DNA of 64,000 nucleotides from Polyangium sp. y55x31 (GCF_029946505.1 NZ_JARZHG010000008.1:288958-352957); one strand, 5' to 3'; shown: positions 18,926 through 28,944, numbered from the stretch's first letter. A program made the numbers and translations. The notes: generated by a model not told the origin, from the sequence alone.

Positions 18926-19609
18926 TCAGCCGCCGGGGCACGTGACGAGAATGCCGCCGCTCGACGTGTCGTCGCAGGAGAACTGCACGCACGGGTCGTT
19001 CAAGCACCCGCAAAGCGGCGGATTGCAGCCGGCGGGGAGCGGCTCGCAGTGGAAGGAATCGGGGTAACCTCCGACGTCCGACGTGGTCTTCTGGCAATAC
19101 TCCGTGGCCAGATCGCAGAAGTTGTGGCCGCAGGAGAAGCGCCCCTCGGGCGGCATGCAATTGCCGAGGTCCGAGACGTCCTGGCCCGCCTGCGCGGCGT
19201 CGCAGGGATTGCCATACACCGTGCCGTCGCACGCGCAGGTCGGGAAATAAGCGTCCGGGCAACCGGACGGCCGCGGTTTGCAAATGCCGGTGAGATCGGT
19301 ATCGCCGCACCGATCATTCGGAAAGTCGCACCACTCGTCGGGGCCACACACGGTCCCGGCGAATCCACCACACGCCGCGCCGCTGCTGCCGCCGGCGCCG
19401 CCCATACCGCCGACGCCGCTCGACGACGAACTGTTGCTGCCACCGGCGCCGCCCATACCCCCCGAGCCGCCCATACCGCCCGCGCCGCCCGTACCGCCCC
19501 CGCCGCCCGCGCCATTGTTCGAATCGACGAACGTCACGCTGCAACCGCCGAGCAGCAAAACACAAAGCGAAGCTGCGCCCAACCATCCATGCAAAGCCAA
19601 TCGCATCAC
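18926..19609 (-). CDS. Gly-rich lipoprotein with a Kazal-like domain
   Basis: The 227-residue protein has a lipoprotein signal ending LLGGC (Cys23), then a 60-residue tract of GGxGG and Ser repeats as a flexible stalk. A Cys-rich head follows. In the head, CPDAYFPTCACDGTVYGNPC matches the Kazal serine-protease-inhibitor pattern (C-x6-C-x-CDG-x2-Y-x-N-x-C). The last 60 residues have more paired cysteines and may be another small disulfide domain. It is likely displayed on the outer surface and could inhibit proteases, but Kazal-like modules in myxobacteria are often of unknown target. The next gene upstream on the same strand encodes a protease (19732), though there is no direct evidence of a pairing. 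Confidence 0.78.
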   Translation of the reverse strand: MMRLALHGWLGAASLCVLLLGGCSVTFVDSNNGAGGGGGTGGAGGMGGSGGMGGAGGSNSSSSSGVGGMGGAGGSSGAACGGFAGTVCGPDEWCDFPNDRCGDTDLTGICKPRPSGCPDAYFPTCACDGTVYGNPCDAAQAGQDVSDLGNCMPPEGRFSCGHNFCDLATEYCQKTTSDVGGYPDSFHCEPLPAGCNPPLCGCLNDPCVQFSCDDTSSGGILVTCPGG

Positions 19610-19731
19610 GGCCTCCAGACACGCCCTTCAGCAAGCGTAATGCCACAGCGTATCACGTTCTTTCGAGGCCCATCGCGAATGCAAAGGCAGGCCGCGATGT
19701 CACGGCGTTGGCCCAGCCTGCGCCAAAACGA

Positions 19732-21624
19732 TCAGCGCGCCGCAGCGACGGATGTCCCGAGCGCCCGGAGCGCGCGGCAGACCGTCTCGTCCCGGCAAGG
19801 ACCGACACGCCCGCCATGCAGCGCCCACGGCACCTCGCGCACGAGCGCAGAATCCCGCACGTCGGGGCCGCGCCAGGGCTCGAGCGCCCGCGCGAGCCGC
19901 GCCTCCCGCTCCGTCGCCGCCGGCAGCGAGAGCGTGATTTGCGGCGATATGCCGACTTTCTGGACCGGCGCGCCATCCGGCAAAGAAAAGAGCAATGTCG
20001 TCAAACGAAGGACGCCCGCGTGCGCCTCGTCGTCGAGGTATTCCTGCGCGCAGCCTTTGCCATACGTACGGTCTCCAATGACCACGCCGCGCCGATAACT
20101 GGCGATCGCCCCCGCGATCATCTCCGCCGCGCTCGCGGAGTCGCCGTCCACGAGCGCCGCGAGCGGACCCGAATACGACTCGTCCGCAGGAACCTCGGGC
20201 GCGCGCTCGACCTCGACGCCGCCATCACGCCGGCGCATCGGAAAAAGCGCCGCGCCGGGGAGGAAATGGCCGAGCGCCGCGATGGCGCCGTCCGTCGAGC
20301 CGCCGCCGTTCGCCCGCAGGTCGAGCAGCACGCCGCGGATGTCGTGCGCTTCGCGGACACGCGCGAGCGCCGCGCCGACGCGATCGCCGAGATCGTCGGG
20401 GACGTCCGGGATCGTGACGATGGCGACGCGACCGTCGGCATACCGGACGACGTCGAAAGGCAGCTCCGAGGGTTCGGCCGGATGCGCGGGTCCTTCCCGC
20501 ACGGGCGCGGGCGCGGGCGCGACGACGAGCTCCATCGGATGCGCGACGTGCGGCCGGAGGATCGTGACGGATGCCGGCGGGCCGTGCGGCGCGCCTTCGA
20601 TGAGGGCGCTCTGTTCGGCCTGCTCCACGCTCATGCCCGCGAGCGGCACGCCCCGCACGGAAAGCACGACGTCACCGTCGAGGAGCGGCGCGAGCGCGCC
20701 TCGATCGATCCGGATGCCGAGCGCCGTGCGCGTCATCTCGGACCAGAGGCGCAACGGCGGGTTCGTCTCGAGGTCGAGGTCGTAGATCGAGATCTCCTCG
20801 TCGAGCGGCGCCCACGCGCCGTGCGCGTCGAGCTGGGGCACGTACGCGCGCACCGCGGCCGCGATGACCACGCGGCCCCAGGCCTCGGCCGTGAGATCGG
20901 GGAAGAGTCGCTGGCTCGCGGCGGTGACGTACGGATCGAGCGGCGCGCCATACGCGGCCCGCGCCGCGCCGACCTCGCGCCCGAGCTCCCGCGCGAGCTC
21001 GCGGCCGTTGCGGGTGATCGGCCCGTCCTCGAAGGGCGCGGCGGTCACCGCGCGCCAGACCTCGGCGGGCGGGCGAGCGCGGCCTTCCGGGCGAGCTTCG
21101 CGCAGGCCCTCGTCGAAGGCCGCGCGCAGCGTCTTCATCCAGGTCGCGAGGGAGGCGCCGATGACGTCCGCCGCGGCGCAAGGTCCGCCGTTCGGCGCGG
21201 CTTCGAGCTCCCGCAGGAGCCGCTCGCCTTCACGGCGCACGAGCGGCGCGACGGGCGCGTCCGGCGCGATGGACCAGAGCCCGTGCGGGTCGAGCCAGTC
21301 GACGACCCCGTCGGCAAACTTTGCGGCTTCGACGTCGGTGACCGGCGCCGCGAGGTTCGTGCGGACCTGCGCGAAGATCGTGCGCGCGGCTTCGCAGGAG
21401 AGCGCCGCGGGCGCGCCCGTCGGAAGGACGAGGCCGCCGCCCGAGGGCGCGCCGCACTCCGCGCCGAGGGCCTCTTCGTCCGCGACGTCCAGCGTGCGCA
21501 GCGACCAGAGCGCGATGCCGCGTTGCGCGGGTTTTGGAGGCTCTGCCGGCCGCTGCGCTGCGAGCGCGAGGATGGCGGTGGCGGCAGCGAAGTACCACCC
21601 TCTGGTTGCGAGACGCCTGCCCAC
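19732..21624 (-). CDS. C-terminal processing peptidase family (S41) protease
   Basis: The 630-residue protein starts with a signal-type hydrophobic segment (10-24). A PDZ-like region (about 300-370; DGDVVLSVRGVPLAGMSV) precedes the S41 catalytic domain (about 390-560). Ser498 in DGDSASAAE and Lys523 in RTYGKG form the expected Ser-Lys dyad at the usual 25-residue spacing, with the oxyanion motif LDLRANGGG (434-442). The 290-residue N-terminal extension is longer than in CtpA and closer to tail-specific protease Prc. It should degrade or trim envelope proteins from their C-termini. It is divergent from the sigma factor gene across 296 bases. Confidence 0.88.
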   Translation of the reverse strand: MGRRLATRGWYFAAATAILALAAQRPAEPPKPAQRGIALWSLRTLDVADEEALGAECGAPSGGGLVLPTGAPAALSCEAARTIFAQVRTNLAAPVTDVEAAKFADGVVDWLDPHGLWSIAPDAPVAPLVRREGERLLRELEAAPNGGPCAAADVIGASLATWMKTLRAAFDEGLREARPEGRARPPAEVWRAVTAAPFEDGPITRNGRELARELGREVGAARAAYGAPLDPYVTAASQRLFPDLTAEAWGRVVIAAAVRAYVPQLDAHGAWAPLDEEISIYDLDLETNPPLRLWSEMTRTALGIRIDRGALAPLLDGDVVLSVRGVPLAGMSVEQAEQSALIEGAPHGPPASVTILRPHVAHPMELVVAPAPAPVREGPAHPAEPSELPFDVVRYADGRVAIVTIPDVPDDLGDRVGAALARVREAHDIRGVLLDLRANGGGSTDGAIAALGHFLPGAALFPMRRRDGGVEVERAPEVPADESYSGPLAALVDGDSASAAEMIAGAIASYRRGVVIGDRTYGKGCAQEYLDDEAHAGVLRLTTLLFSLPDGAPVQKVGISPQITLSLPAATEREARLARALEPWRGPDVRDSALVREVPWALHGGRVGPCRDETVCRALRALGTSVAAAR

Positions 21625-21749
21625 GTGTGCCTGGAGGAGGATGTATCACGCCCGGGGCGCGGGGGTGAAAACGGCGTGTGAACATCTCGAAGAACGAGGA
21701 GCGCGCGTGGGCCCGAGGGCCCCGGGGGGCCCGCGCGGATTCACGCAAC

Positions 21750-21792
21750 CGTTTCGCGCCCCTGGGGCGGCCCGTGACGTTTGCGCGAAACG
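21750..21792. promoter_or_regulatory. 10-bp inverted repeat in the protease/sigma-factor intergenic region
   Basis: CGTTTCGCGC (21750-21759) is matched exactly by its reverse complement GCGCGAAACG (21783-21792), with 23 bases between. It lies about 130 bases before the sigma factor start. It could be an operator with half-sites two turns apart or an RNA stem. The rest of the 296-base region (21625-21920) shows nothing else I can support. Confidence 0.35.
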
Positions 21793-21920
21793 AGATCGCC
21801 TGGTTTCGGGAAAGAGCCTGTTTTGCGTACGGCATCGGCCCTGCATTGGCGGGCCGTGCGCCTTCCCCATCCCGCCGTCGCGCAAGACGGCAGGAACGCC
21901 CCGGGGCGCGAGGAGTCCCC

Positions 21921-22730
21921 ATGGCCGAGAGCCGAAGTCCCGCCGTCTTCGCCCACGCTCCGCGCCAACGCGAGCTCGATAAGCGCGAGCCCTTGACCCC
22001 CGAGCTGGAGCGCGACCTCGCCGAGCGCTTCCGGAGCGGCGACCGCGACGCCGGTCGACGGATCGTGGAGGCGTGTCTGCCCTTCGTGATGACCATCGCC
22101 CTCGAGTACCGGCGCTGGGGCATCCCGGTGGAGGACCTCGTCCAGGAAGGCAACATCGGCCTGCTCAAGGCGGCCGAGCGCTTCGATCCTTCGCGCGGCT
22201 GCCGGCTCGTGACGTACGCCGCGTACTGGATCCGCGCCGAGATCCGCGAGCACGTGGCGCGCGGCTATCGCATCGTGCGCCTCGGCTCGTCGAAGAGCGA
22301 GCGGCGTGTCCTGCGCATCTTCCGCCGCACGCACGAGCGCGACCCGGACGTCCTCGCCGCGCAGAGCGGCCTTCCGCGCGAGCGCGTGCTGGCGCTCCTG
22401 CCGCTGCTCATGGCGCGCGACGTGAGCCTCGACAAGAAGAACCCCGAGGGCGACGCGCCGCTCGACCGGCTCGCCTCGCCGCTCCCCTCGCCCGAGGATC
22501 AAGCCTGCGAGGACGAGGAGCATCGGCAGGTGGCCACGGCGCTGCGGCAGATCGTCACCGAGCTGTCTCCGCGCGAGCAGAAGATCGCGAACGCGCGCTG
22601 GCTCAGCGAGGATCCCGCGACGCTCGAGGAGCTCGGCGCCGACTTCGGCGTGAGCAAGGAGCGCGTGCGGCAGATCGAGGAGCGCGCGAAGAAGCGTGTC
22701 CGCGCGCGGCTCACCGAGTTGCTCCACTAG
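21921..22730 (+). CDS. RNA polymerase sigma factor, RpoH (sigma-32) type
   Basis: The start ATG 21921 has AGGAG six bases upstream (21911-21915) and gives 269 residues. Region 2 is complete, with VEDLVQEGNIGLLKAAERFD followed by TYAAYWIRAEI. Region 3 starts after SSKSERRVLRIFRRTH, equivalent to the RpoH box. Region 4 ends with the helix-turn-helix FGVSKERVRQIEERAKKRV. Length and box place it with RpoH-like sigma factors such as M. xanthus SigB/SigC rather than the housekeeping factor. In that group such factors serve heat shock or development; which applies here is not visible. A stem-loop follows the stop. Confidence 0.9.
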   Translation: MAESRSPAVFAHAPRQRELDKREPLTPELERDLAERFRSGDRDAGRRIVEACLPFVMTIALEYRRWGIPVEDLVQEGNIGLLKAAERFDPSRGCRLVTYAAYWIRAEIREHVARGYRIVRLGSSKSERRVLRIFRRTHERDPDVLAAQSGLPRERVLALLPLLMARDVSLDKKNPEGDAPLDRLASPLPSPEDQACEDEEHRQVATALRQIVTELSPREQKIANARWLSEDPATLEELGADFGVSKERVRQIEERAKKRVRARLTELLH

Positions 22731-22746
22731 AAGCAAGCCCGTCGCC

Positions 22747-22770
22747 CCCCTCTCCCGCCGAGGAGAGGGG
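22747..22770. terminator. Stem-loop between convergent sigma factor and hydrolase genes
   Basis: CCCCTCTCC and GGAGAGGGG form a perfect 9-bp stem around a 6-base loop, followed by CCGGGGATGAGGGG. There is no T-run. It lies between two converging genes and may end both transcripts. The sequence resembles GC-rich stem-loop units dispersed in many proteobacteria. Confidence 0.5.
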
Positions 22771-22839
22771 CCGGGGATGAGGGGACGACGCGGAGGGAGA
22801 TCGTTCGACCTCCAAGGGAAAACCGCCCCCGGTCCTCCC

Positions 22840-23673
22840 TCAGATCTCGATGACCATCCCTTCCTTCGCGGCGATCGTGTTCGGGAAGAGCTCCCGCGCG
22901 CGGCGCTCCTTCTCGCGCACCATCGCGTCGGTCTGGAGCGGATCGTGGTGGTGGAGGATGAGCTGCTTGACGCCCGCGGCATTCGCGAGCTCGCAGCCCG
23001 CGACGAACGTCGCGTGACCCCAGCCCGTCTTCGGGCCGCCGCCGACCTCGCCCGCGTACTCCTCGGGCGTGTACATCGCGTCGAAGATCAGGACATCCGC
23101 GCCTTGCGCGAGCTTGCGGAGCTTCGGATCCACGATCGCGTAGTGCTCCGAGTCCGTGATGTAGACGAGCGACTTGCCCTCGTGGTCGATGCGGTACGCG
23201 TAGACGCCGTTCGGGTGGTTGCCGCGCGCGTTCGAGACGCGCACGTCTTGCTTGCGGCCGATGGTCACGACCTCGCCCTCGTAGAGGTCGCGGAAGGTCA
23301 TGTTCGCGCCCATCTCCGAGAGGTGGACGGGGAAGCTCGGGTAGTCCATCTGGCCCGCGAGCGTCTCTTCGAGCGTGCGCGAGACGTTGAGGCCGCCGAA
23401 AAGGTGGATCGTGTTCTTGCGGACGAAGGCCGGCGTGAAGAACGGGAAGCCCTGGATGTGATCCCAGTGGACGTGGCTGAAGAACATCCACGCCTCGATC
23501 GGCATCTCCCGGAGAAGGCTCTGCCCGAGGAGGCGCAGACCCGTGCCCCCGTCCAGGATGATCAACGTCTCGCCGGCCCGCACTTCGTAGCAGCTCGTGT
23601 TGCCGCCGAACTCGACCGTGTCGGGTCCGGGCGTGGGGATGCTTCCGCGGACACCCCACATCTTGAGTCGCAT
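22840..23673 (-). CDS. Metallo-beta-lactamase-fold hydrolase
   Basis: The 277-residue protein opens with MRLKMWGVRGSIPTPG, typical of a cytosolic metallo-beta-lactamase subgroup near RNase Z and PhnP-type phosphodiesterases. The zinc motif HVHWDH (67-72) is intact. Further ligands are likely in ITDSEH, FDAMYT (Asp) and the C-terminal LHHHDP. Members of this group cleave phosphodiester bonds in small molecules or cyclic nucleotides; the substrate is not determinable here. The neighbours are a convergent RpoH-like sigma factor and a divergent YdcF gene. Confidence 0.85.
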   Translation of the reverse strand: MRLKMWGVRGSIPTPGPDTVEFGGNTSCYEVRAGETLIILDGGTGLRLLGQSLLREMPIEAWMFFSHVHWDHIQGFPFFTPAFVRKNTIHLFGGLNVSRTLEETLAGQMDYPSFPVHLSEMGANMTFRDLYEGEVVTIGRKQDVRVSNARGNHPNGVYAYRIDHEGKSLVYITDSEHYAIVDPKLRKLAQGADVLIFDAMYTPEEYAGEVGGGPKTGWGHATFVAGCELANAAGVKQLILHHHDPLQTDAMVREKERRARELFPNTIAAKEGMVIEI

Positions 23674-23806
23674 CCTGATCGCCCTTCCGGCCCCCGCCCT
23701 TGGTCCGATTCCCCGTGATAAATGCCTTCCGGGCGCAACGTCAAGCGAGAGGTGGCCCTTACGTGACTTTCTGGCGAGCGGCAGCGGTTCGGCTATCGTC
23801 GGCCCG

Positions 23807-24370
23807 ATGTCGGATCGCGCAGATGCCATCGTGGTCCTCGGATGCCGCGTGCTGCCGTCGGGTCGGCTCACGACCGCCGCCGCGCGCCGCGCAGCCAAGG
23901 CCGCCGAAGCGTATCTGGCGGGTGTCGCGCCCCACATCGTGACCAGCGGCGGGCGTCGCTGGGGCGCGCAGATCGAAGCGGAAGCCTTGCGCCGAGAGCT
24001 CGTCCGTGCAGGGGTGCCGGAAGAGGCCGTGACGACCGAGCTCTGGTCGCTGACGACGCACGAAAACGCGGTGTTTTCGGCCGAGATCCTGCGTCGGCGA
24101 GAAGCGCGGCGGGTGCTCGTGGTGACGTGCGTCTGGCACGTGGAGCGCGCGATCCGGAACTTTCGCGCCCTCGGCGTCGATGCGTGGCCGCTGCCGTCCG
24201 AAGGCGTGCGCGCCGGGGCCCTCCGGCGCGCGTATCGACGCGGGCACGAGCTCGTCTGCGCGTGGCTCGACAAGCGCGCTCTCCGGCGCGCGCACGCGCT
24301 CGTTCGCGCCGTGCCGAAGCCTTTGCCCCGTGTGTCCGGCGCGAGGAGCGCCGAGGAGAACGCTCGATGA
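23807..24370 (+). CDS. YdcF family (DUF218) protein
   Basis: The 187-residue protein shows the DUF218 pattern: VVLGCRVLPSGRLT at the N-terminus, HIVTSGG near residue 45, LWSLTTHENA with the conserved Asn, and VVTCVWHVERAIRNF. YdcF proteins have a Rossmann-like fold; E. coli YdcF binds S-adenosylmethionine, and relatives such as SanA and ElyC act in envelope integrity. No membrane segment is visible here. Its stop overlaps the start of the HEAT-cyclophilin lipoprotein (ATGA), so the two are made together, supporting an envelope-related role. Confidence 0.82.
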   Translation: MSDRADAIVVLGCRVLPSGRLTTAAARRAAKAAEAYLAGVAPHIVTSGGRRWGAQIEAEALRRELVRAGVPEEAVTTELWSLTTHENAVFSAEILRRREARRVLVVTCVWHVERAIRNFRALGVDAWPLPSEGVRAGALRRAYRRGHELVCAWLDKRALRRAHALVRAVPKPLPRVSGARSAEENAR

Positions 24371-26685
24371 AGTGCGAGGGAACGAGGCGCGGTCTTCGAG
24401 GCCTCGTGATCGGCGTCGTCGCCGCGCTCGGCGCGTGCAGCCGAGGAGGGCCCACGACGTCGAGCACGGATGCAGGATCGGACGCGGCGAGCGACGCGGC
24501 GGTCGTGGTGGTCGATGAAGCAAAGCAGCGGCAAGAAGCGCTGCTCGCCGCGGAGCATCGGCGCGCGGCCGCGGAGATCACGACCTCGGATCAGCAGAGC
24601 CGTGACGTCTCGGTGCGGCGCGCGGCGGCCCGAGCGCTCGCGCGGATCGGCGGCGCAGACGCGCAGCCTGGGCTCTTGCGCGCGCTCGCCGACGAGGATC
24701 CGGAGGTCGTCACGTGGGCGGCCTACGGGCTCGGTTCGTCGTGCACCAAGGGCGACAAGGCGACGGTCACGGCGCTCGTGGCGCGGTCGCTTTCGCTCGG
24801 CGACACGAAGGAGGCGCCGACCGAGGGACGCGCGAGCGTGAAGCTCGATCCCCGCACGGCGATCGCGCGCGCCATCGGCCGCTGCGGGGCCGAGCAGAGC
24901 GAGCCGACGCTCGTCGCGTGGCTCTCGGGCACGGAGGCGCAAGCGTCTGCTGCGGCATTCGCGCTGGGAGATCTCGCCGCGGTGAAGGAGCGGCTCCGCG
25001 AGGAGACGCTCGCTGCGCTGCTCAACCTCGCGGCGGGGAGCGCGTCGTCGCCGCCCGCGCCCGAGGGGCTCTTCCCCATCGGCCGGCTCGAAAACGTGCC
25101 GAACACGGTGACGACGCGCCTGCGCGAGGTCGCGGGCGCGCGCCTCGCGGAGCCCGGTCCGTACAGGATCTTCGCCGTCCGCGCGCTCGGTCGTGCAGGC
25201 CCGGAGGCCGCGGCGGATCTCGGACGTGTGCTCGGCGGGGCGACGCTCTTCACGGCGGCCGAACGCGCGGAGGCCGCGCGCGCGCTCCGTCGGCTTGGTA
25301 CGGCGGGACAGTCCATGCTCGCGTCCACGTTGCCCGCGCTCGTGCCGCCGGGCGGGGCCGTCGCGCTCACCGCGCTCGGCGAGGACATCGGCGTGCTCCT
25401 CGCGACGCTCGACGCGCTCGAACCGACGACCAAGGCGAAGAAGTGGCTCAAGGATCTGGCCACGATGGAGCCGCCGCCCTCGGCGCCGGTCACGGTGCTG
25501 CGGCGCTTGTCCTGGATCCGATGCAGCGCGGCGACGGCGCTCGCGGGCGCGGACGTGCGGGATCCGCTGCTCACGCGGTGTGACGTGACGGCCGCGCTCG
25601 CGACGGTCGACGGCGCGGACGCGGGGACGGCGAAGGCGCCGGGGCAGCCGGGATCGATCGGCGCGCGGGCGATGGTGAAGGTGCTGGATCGAGCGCCGAT
25701 CGAGGGCTCACGACGGACGGTGTTCCTCACGCACGCGAAGGGCGGCGATCTGCGGGCGCGCGAGGCCGCGATCGAGCTTCTGCCGACGCACGAAGAGCTC
25801 GCGGACGAGGCAGGGCCGCTGCTCGAAGCCGCGCTCGCAGCGCCGGAGCCGGGCCTCGTGTCGACGGCGGCGGGCGTGATCGCGCGGAAGCCGAACCTCG
25901 CGGCCGAGCCCGAGAAACGAAAGAAGAAGGGCAAGAAGAAGAAGGGCGACGAGGAGCAGGCCGCGGAGGAGACCACCCTGCGCGCGCCTTCGCCCGCGAT
26001 CGTGAAGGCCATCGTGACGGCGCTCGGTCGCGCCGACGTGGAGAACGATCCGGAGCACGTGAGCTCGATGATCGAGGCGGCTGGCGCGCTCGGCTTGAAG
26101 GAGGCGCTGCCGCGGCTCGAAGAGCTCTGCCGATCGTCGTGGCCGGAGCTCCGCAAGCACGCAGAGAAGGCGATCGAGCTCGTCTCGGGCAAACCGGCGA
26201 CCTCCTGCAAGGCGCCGCCGGGCGGCGGGCCGAAGCCGCCGGAGCTCGACGCGCGCGCGACGGGCACCGTGACGCTCACCCTGGAGACGGACGTCGGCGA
26301 GGCTTCGCTCGTGCTCGACGCCGATGTCGCGCCCGTGGCCGTCACGCGTGTCGTCGAGCTCGCGCGCGCCGGTTACTACGACGGGATGGTCGTGCACCGC
26401 GTAGTGCCGGGCTTCGTGACGCAGCTCGGCGCGCCCTTCGGCGACGGTTACGGCGGGCCGCCGGGCAAGGCGCCGCTGCGCTGCGAGACCTCGCCGATCG
26501 CGTTCGATCCGCTCACCGTGGGCGTCGCGCTCTCGGGCCGCGACACCGGGTCGAGCCAGATCTTCGTGATGCACGCGCGGCACCCGCACCTCGATGGTCA
26601 GTACGCGTGGATCGGCCGCGCGACGGGGGCGTGGAGCTCGTTCGTCGACGGAGACCTCGTGCACAAGGTCTCCGTCAAACCCTGA
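24367..26685 (+). CDS. HEAT-repeat lipoprotein with C-terminal cyclophilin domain
   Basis: The 772-residue protein starts in the ATGA overlap with the YdcF gene. It has a lipoprotein-like signal ending in ALGAC, then Ser/Asp linker. A long helical HEAT-repeat array (about 60-620) includes units such as VRRAAARALARIGG and DPEVVTWAAYGLG. The array is broken at 516-528 by a Lys-rich linker (KRKKKGKKKKG). A cyclophilin-type PPIase domain (about 635-772) follows. The PPIase has the catalytic-Arg motif VHRVVPGFVTQ, GSSQIFV and a Trp in QYAWIGR, so it should be active. It probably assists folding of exported proteins, with HEAT repeats as the docking surface. Confidence 0.88.
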   Translation: MKCEGTRRGLRGLVIGVVAALGACSRGGPTTSSTDAGSDAASDAAVVVVDEAKQRQEALLAAEHRRAAAEITTSDQQSRDVSVRRAAARALARIGGADAQPGLLRALADEDPEVVTWAAYGLGSSCTKGDKATVTALVARSLSLGDTKEAPTEGRASVKLDPRTAIARAIGRCGAEQSEPTLVAWLSGTEAQASAAAFALGDLAAVKERLREETLAALLNLAAGSASSPPAPEGLFPIGRLENVPNTVTTRLREVAGARLAEPGPYRIFAVRALGRAGPEAAADLGRVLGGATLFTAAERAEAARALRRLGTAGQSMLASTLPALVPPGGAVALTALGEDIGVLLATLDALEPTTKAKKWLKDLATMEPPPSAPVTVLRRLSWIRCSAATALAGADVRDPLLTRCDVTAALATVDGADAGTAKAPGQPGSIGARAMVKVLDRAPIEGSRRTVFLTHAKGGDLRAREAAIELLPTHEELADEAGPLLEAALAAPEPGLVSTAAGVIARKPNLAAEPEKRKKKGKKKKGDEEQAAEETTLRAPSPAIVKAIVTALGRADVENDPEHVSSMIEAAGALGLKEALPRLEELCRSSWPELRKHAEKAIELVSGKPATSCKAPPGGGPKPPELDARATGTVTLTLETDVGEASLVLDADVAPVAVTRVVELARAGYYDGMVVHRVVPGFVTQLGAPFGDGYGGPPGKAPLRCETSPIAFDPLTVGVALSGRDTGSSQIFVMHARHPHLDGQYAWIGRATGAWSSFVDGDLVHKVSVKP

Positions 26686-26697
26686 CGAGCGTCTCTT

Positions 26698-28944
26698 TCA
26701 GGACGCCGGGTTGTGCTTCTTCTTCTTGCCGTTCTTGCGGCGTAGCTCGTCGCCGCCCTCGCCGTGGCCCACCTGGAAGATGTGGAACCGGCCGCCCCGC
26801 GCGAGCACATCGGCCGGCTTCGGCCGCTCGCGCGCGAGTTCCATGAACCGCTGCTGCGAGCGCACCGGGGTCGCGCCCGCGGGCGTCGCGACGCGCGTGT
26901 AGCTGCCATCCGCGTTGAGCGTCCACGTCTTCGCCGTGTCGGCCTCGAGCGTCGCGAGCATGTCCTCGGCGCGGGCGCGCGCGGCCGGATCGAGCAGCGG
27001 CACGAGCACCTCCACGCGGCGATGGAAGTTCCGCGGCATCCAGTCCGCGCTGGAGAAGTAAAACTCCTCGCTCCCGCCGTTCGCGAAGCGGAAGACGCGC
27101 TTGTGCTCGAGGAAGCGGTCGATGAGCGCGCGCACCTGAATCCGCTCCGACAGCCCCGGGATCCCGGGACGCAAGCAGCAGATGCCGCGCACGAAGAGCC
27201 GGATGTCGACGCCGTGCTGGCTCGCCGAATACAGCGCGTCGATCACGTCCACGTCCACGAGCGCGTTCATCTGCGCCACGATCTCGGCCTTGCGACCGGC
27301 GCGCGCGTGCTCGGTCTCGCGCGCGATGAGCCCGAGGATCGCCTCGTGCAGGCCGAGCGGCGCCACCACGAGCCGGTTCCACTTCGGCGGCGCGCTGTAG
27401 CCCGTGAGCAGGTTGAAGAGCGAGGTCACGTCCTCGCCGATCTCGCGGTTCGCCGTGAAGAGACCGACGTCCGTGTAGAGCCGCGCCGTGTGCGGGTTGT
27501 AGTTGCCCGTCGAGAGGTGCACGTAGCGCCGGAGTTTGTCCTTCTCCCGACGCACCACGAGCATCGCCTTCACGTGCGTCTTCAGCCCGAGCAGGCCGTA
27601 GATCACCTGCGCGCCGCTCTGCTCGAGCGTCCGCGCCCACTGGATGTTCGAGGCCTCGTCGAAGCGCGCCTTGAGCTCGACGATCGCCGTCACCTGCTTG
27701 CCGTTCTCCGCGGCCCGCGCGAGCGCCTTCACGATCGGCGAGTCGCCGCCGGTGCGGTAGAGCGTCTGCTTGATCGCGAGCACGTTCGGATCATCGGCCG
27801 CGCGCGAGACGAACTCGACCACCGGATCGAACGAGTCGTACGGGTGGTGCAAGAACACGTCCCGCTCGCGGATCACGGCGAACGGATCCTCCACGTCGCG
27901 CAGCGCGACCGGCACCTGCGGCGTGAAGAGCTCGTCGCGCAGCTCACGCCGATCTTCCTCGCCCACCATGGAGACGAGATCCACGATGCTGAGCGGGCCC
28001 GAGACGCGGTAGACGTCGAGGTTCGGATCGATGCCGAGCGCGCGGCAGAGGCGCTGCACGCTCGCGCCCACGCCGCCGCCGACGCCGATCTCCACGCGCA
28101 CGGCGTTGCCGCGATCACGGCGGCGGAGCTCGGCCTGGATCGTCTCGAGGAGGTCCTCGCCTTCCTCCTCGTCGATCTCGAGGTCCCAGTTGCGCGTGAC
28201 GCGGAACGGGTACGTCCCGCGCAGGCGCGAGACCGGGAAGAACTCTTTCACGTGACGCGCGATCACGTCCTCGAGCAGCACGAACGCCCGGCCGCAGCCG
28301 TCGACGCGCACGCGCATGAGGCGGCTCAGCATCGGCGGCACCTGGATCACGCCGAAGCCGGGCTCCTCGCCCTCGTGCTCGCGGCTGAACATGATGCCGA
28401 GGTTGATGCTCTTGTTGCGCAGGTGCGGGAACGGATGGCCGGGATCGATCGCCAGCGGCGTGAGGATCGGGAAGATGTCCGTGCGAAACCGCTCGTCGAG
28501 CGCCGCGAGCTCGGCGGCGTCGAGCTCCTCAGGCCGCACGATCCGCACGCCGACGCGGTGCAGCGCCGGCAGCATCTCCGTGTTCCAAAGCCGATACGCG
28601 CTGTCGACGAGCGCGTGCGCCCGCGCGCTGATGGCGAGGAGCTGCTCCTGCGGCTTCATGCCGTCCGGCGGGACCTCGGTGATCGTGCGGTGCGTCTGGG
28701 CCTGCAGGCCCGCCACGCGCACCATGAAGAACTCGTCGAGGTTCGAGAAGAAGATGCCGAGGAACTTCAGGCGTTCGAAGAGCGGCACCTCCATCGAGCC
28801 GGCCTCGGAGAGGACGCGGGCGTTGAACTCGAGCCAAGAGAGCTCACGGTTCAGGTACTGCGTCGGATCCGAGTCGCCCGCGGCCGGGACCAGGGACGAA
28901 TGGCGAGCTGCGACATCGGGCGTGGAAGGTGTCTCGAACGTCAC
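26698..28944 (-). CDS. ppk1: Polyphosphate kinase 1
   Basis: The 748-residue protein carries the PPK1 N-terminal motif [16 protein letters not shown] (about 30-45) and the middle and C-terminal phospholipase-D-like halves. It contains [19 protein letters not shown] with the phospho-histidine position, and the later [20 protein letters not shown]1 makes long-chain polyphosphate from ATP and supports stress survival and motility. The start is GTG 28944. It is divergent from panC across 119 bases and converges with the HEAT-cyclophilin gene with 12 bases between. The last 30 residues (ending in [10 protein letters not shown]) are a basic tail beyond the usual domain. Confidence 0.96.
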   Translation of the reverse strand: MTFETPSTPDVAARHSSLVPAAGDSDPTQYLNRELSWLEFNARVLSEAGSMEVPLFERLKFLGIFFSNLDEFFMVRVAGLQAQTHRTITEVPPDGMKPQEQLLAISARAHALVDSAYRLWNTEMLPALHRVGVRIVRPEELDAAELAALDERFRTDIFPILTPLAIDPGHPFPHLRNKSINLGIMFSREHEGEEPGFGVIQVPPMLSRLMRVRVDGCGRAFVLLEDVIARHVKEFFPVSRLRGTYPFRVTRNWDLEIDEEEGEDLLETIQAELRRRDRGNAVRVEIGVGGGVGASVQRLCRALGIDPNLDVYRVSGPLSIVDLVSMVGEEDRRELRDELFTPQVPVALRDVEDPFAVIRERDVFLHHPYDSFDPVVEFVSRAADDPNVLAIKQTLYRTGGDSPIVKALARAAENGKQVTAIVELKARFDEASNIQWARTLEQSGAQVIYGLLGLKTHVKAMLVVRREKDKLRRYVHLSTGNYNPHTARLYTDVGLFTANREIGEDVTSLFNLLTGYSAPPKWNRLVVAPLGLHEAILGLIARETEHARAGRKAEIVAQMNALVDVDVIDALYSASQHGVDIRLFVRGICCLRPGIPGLSERIQVRALIDRFLEHKRVFRFANGGSEEFYFSSADWMPRNFHRRVEVLVPLLDPAARARAEDMLATLEADTAKTWTLNADGSYTRVATPAGATPVRSQQRFMELARERPKPADVLARGGRFHIFQVGHGEGGDELRRKNGKKKKHNPAS

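Noticed and set aside
21678..21920. An 81-residue N-terminal extension of the RpoH-like sigma factor in the same frame
   Set aside because: The extension is Arg/Gly/Pro-rich with no homology-like features; AGGAG fits the ATG at 21921.
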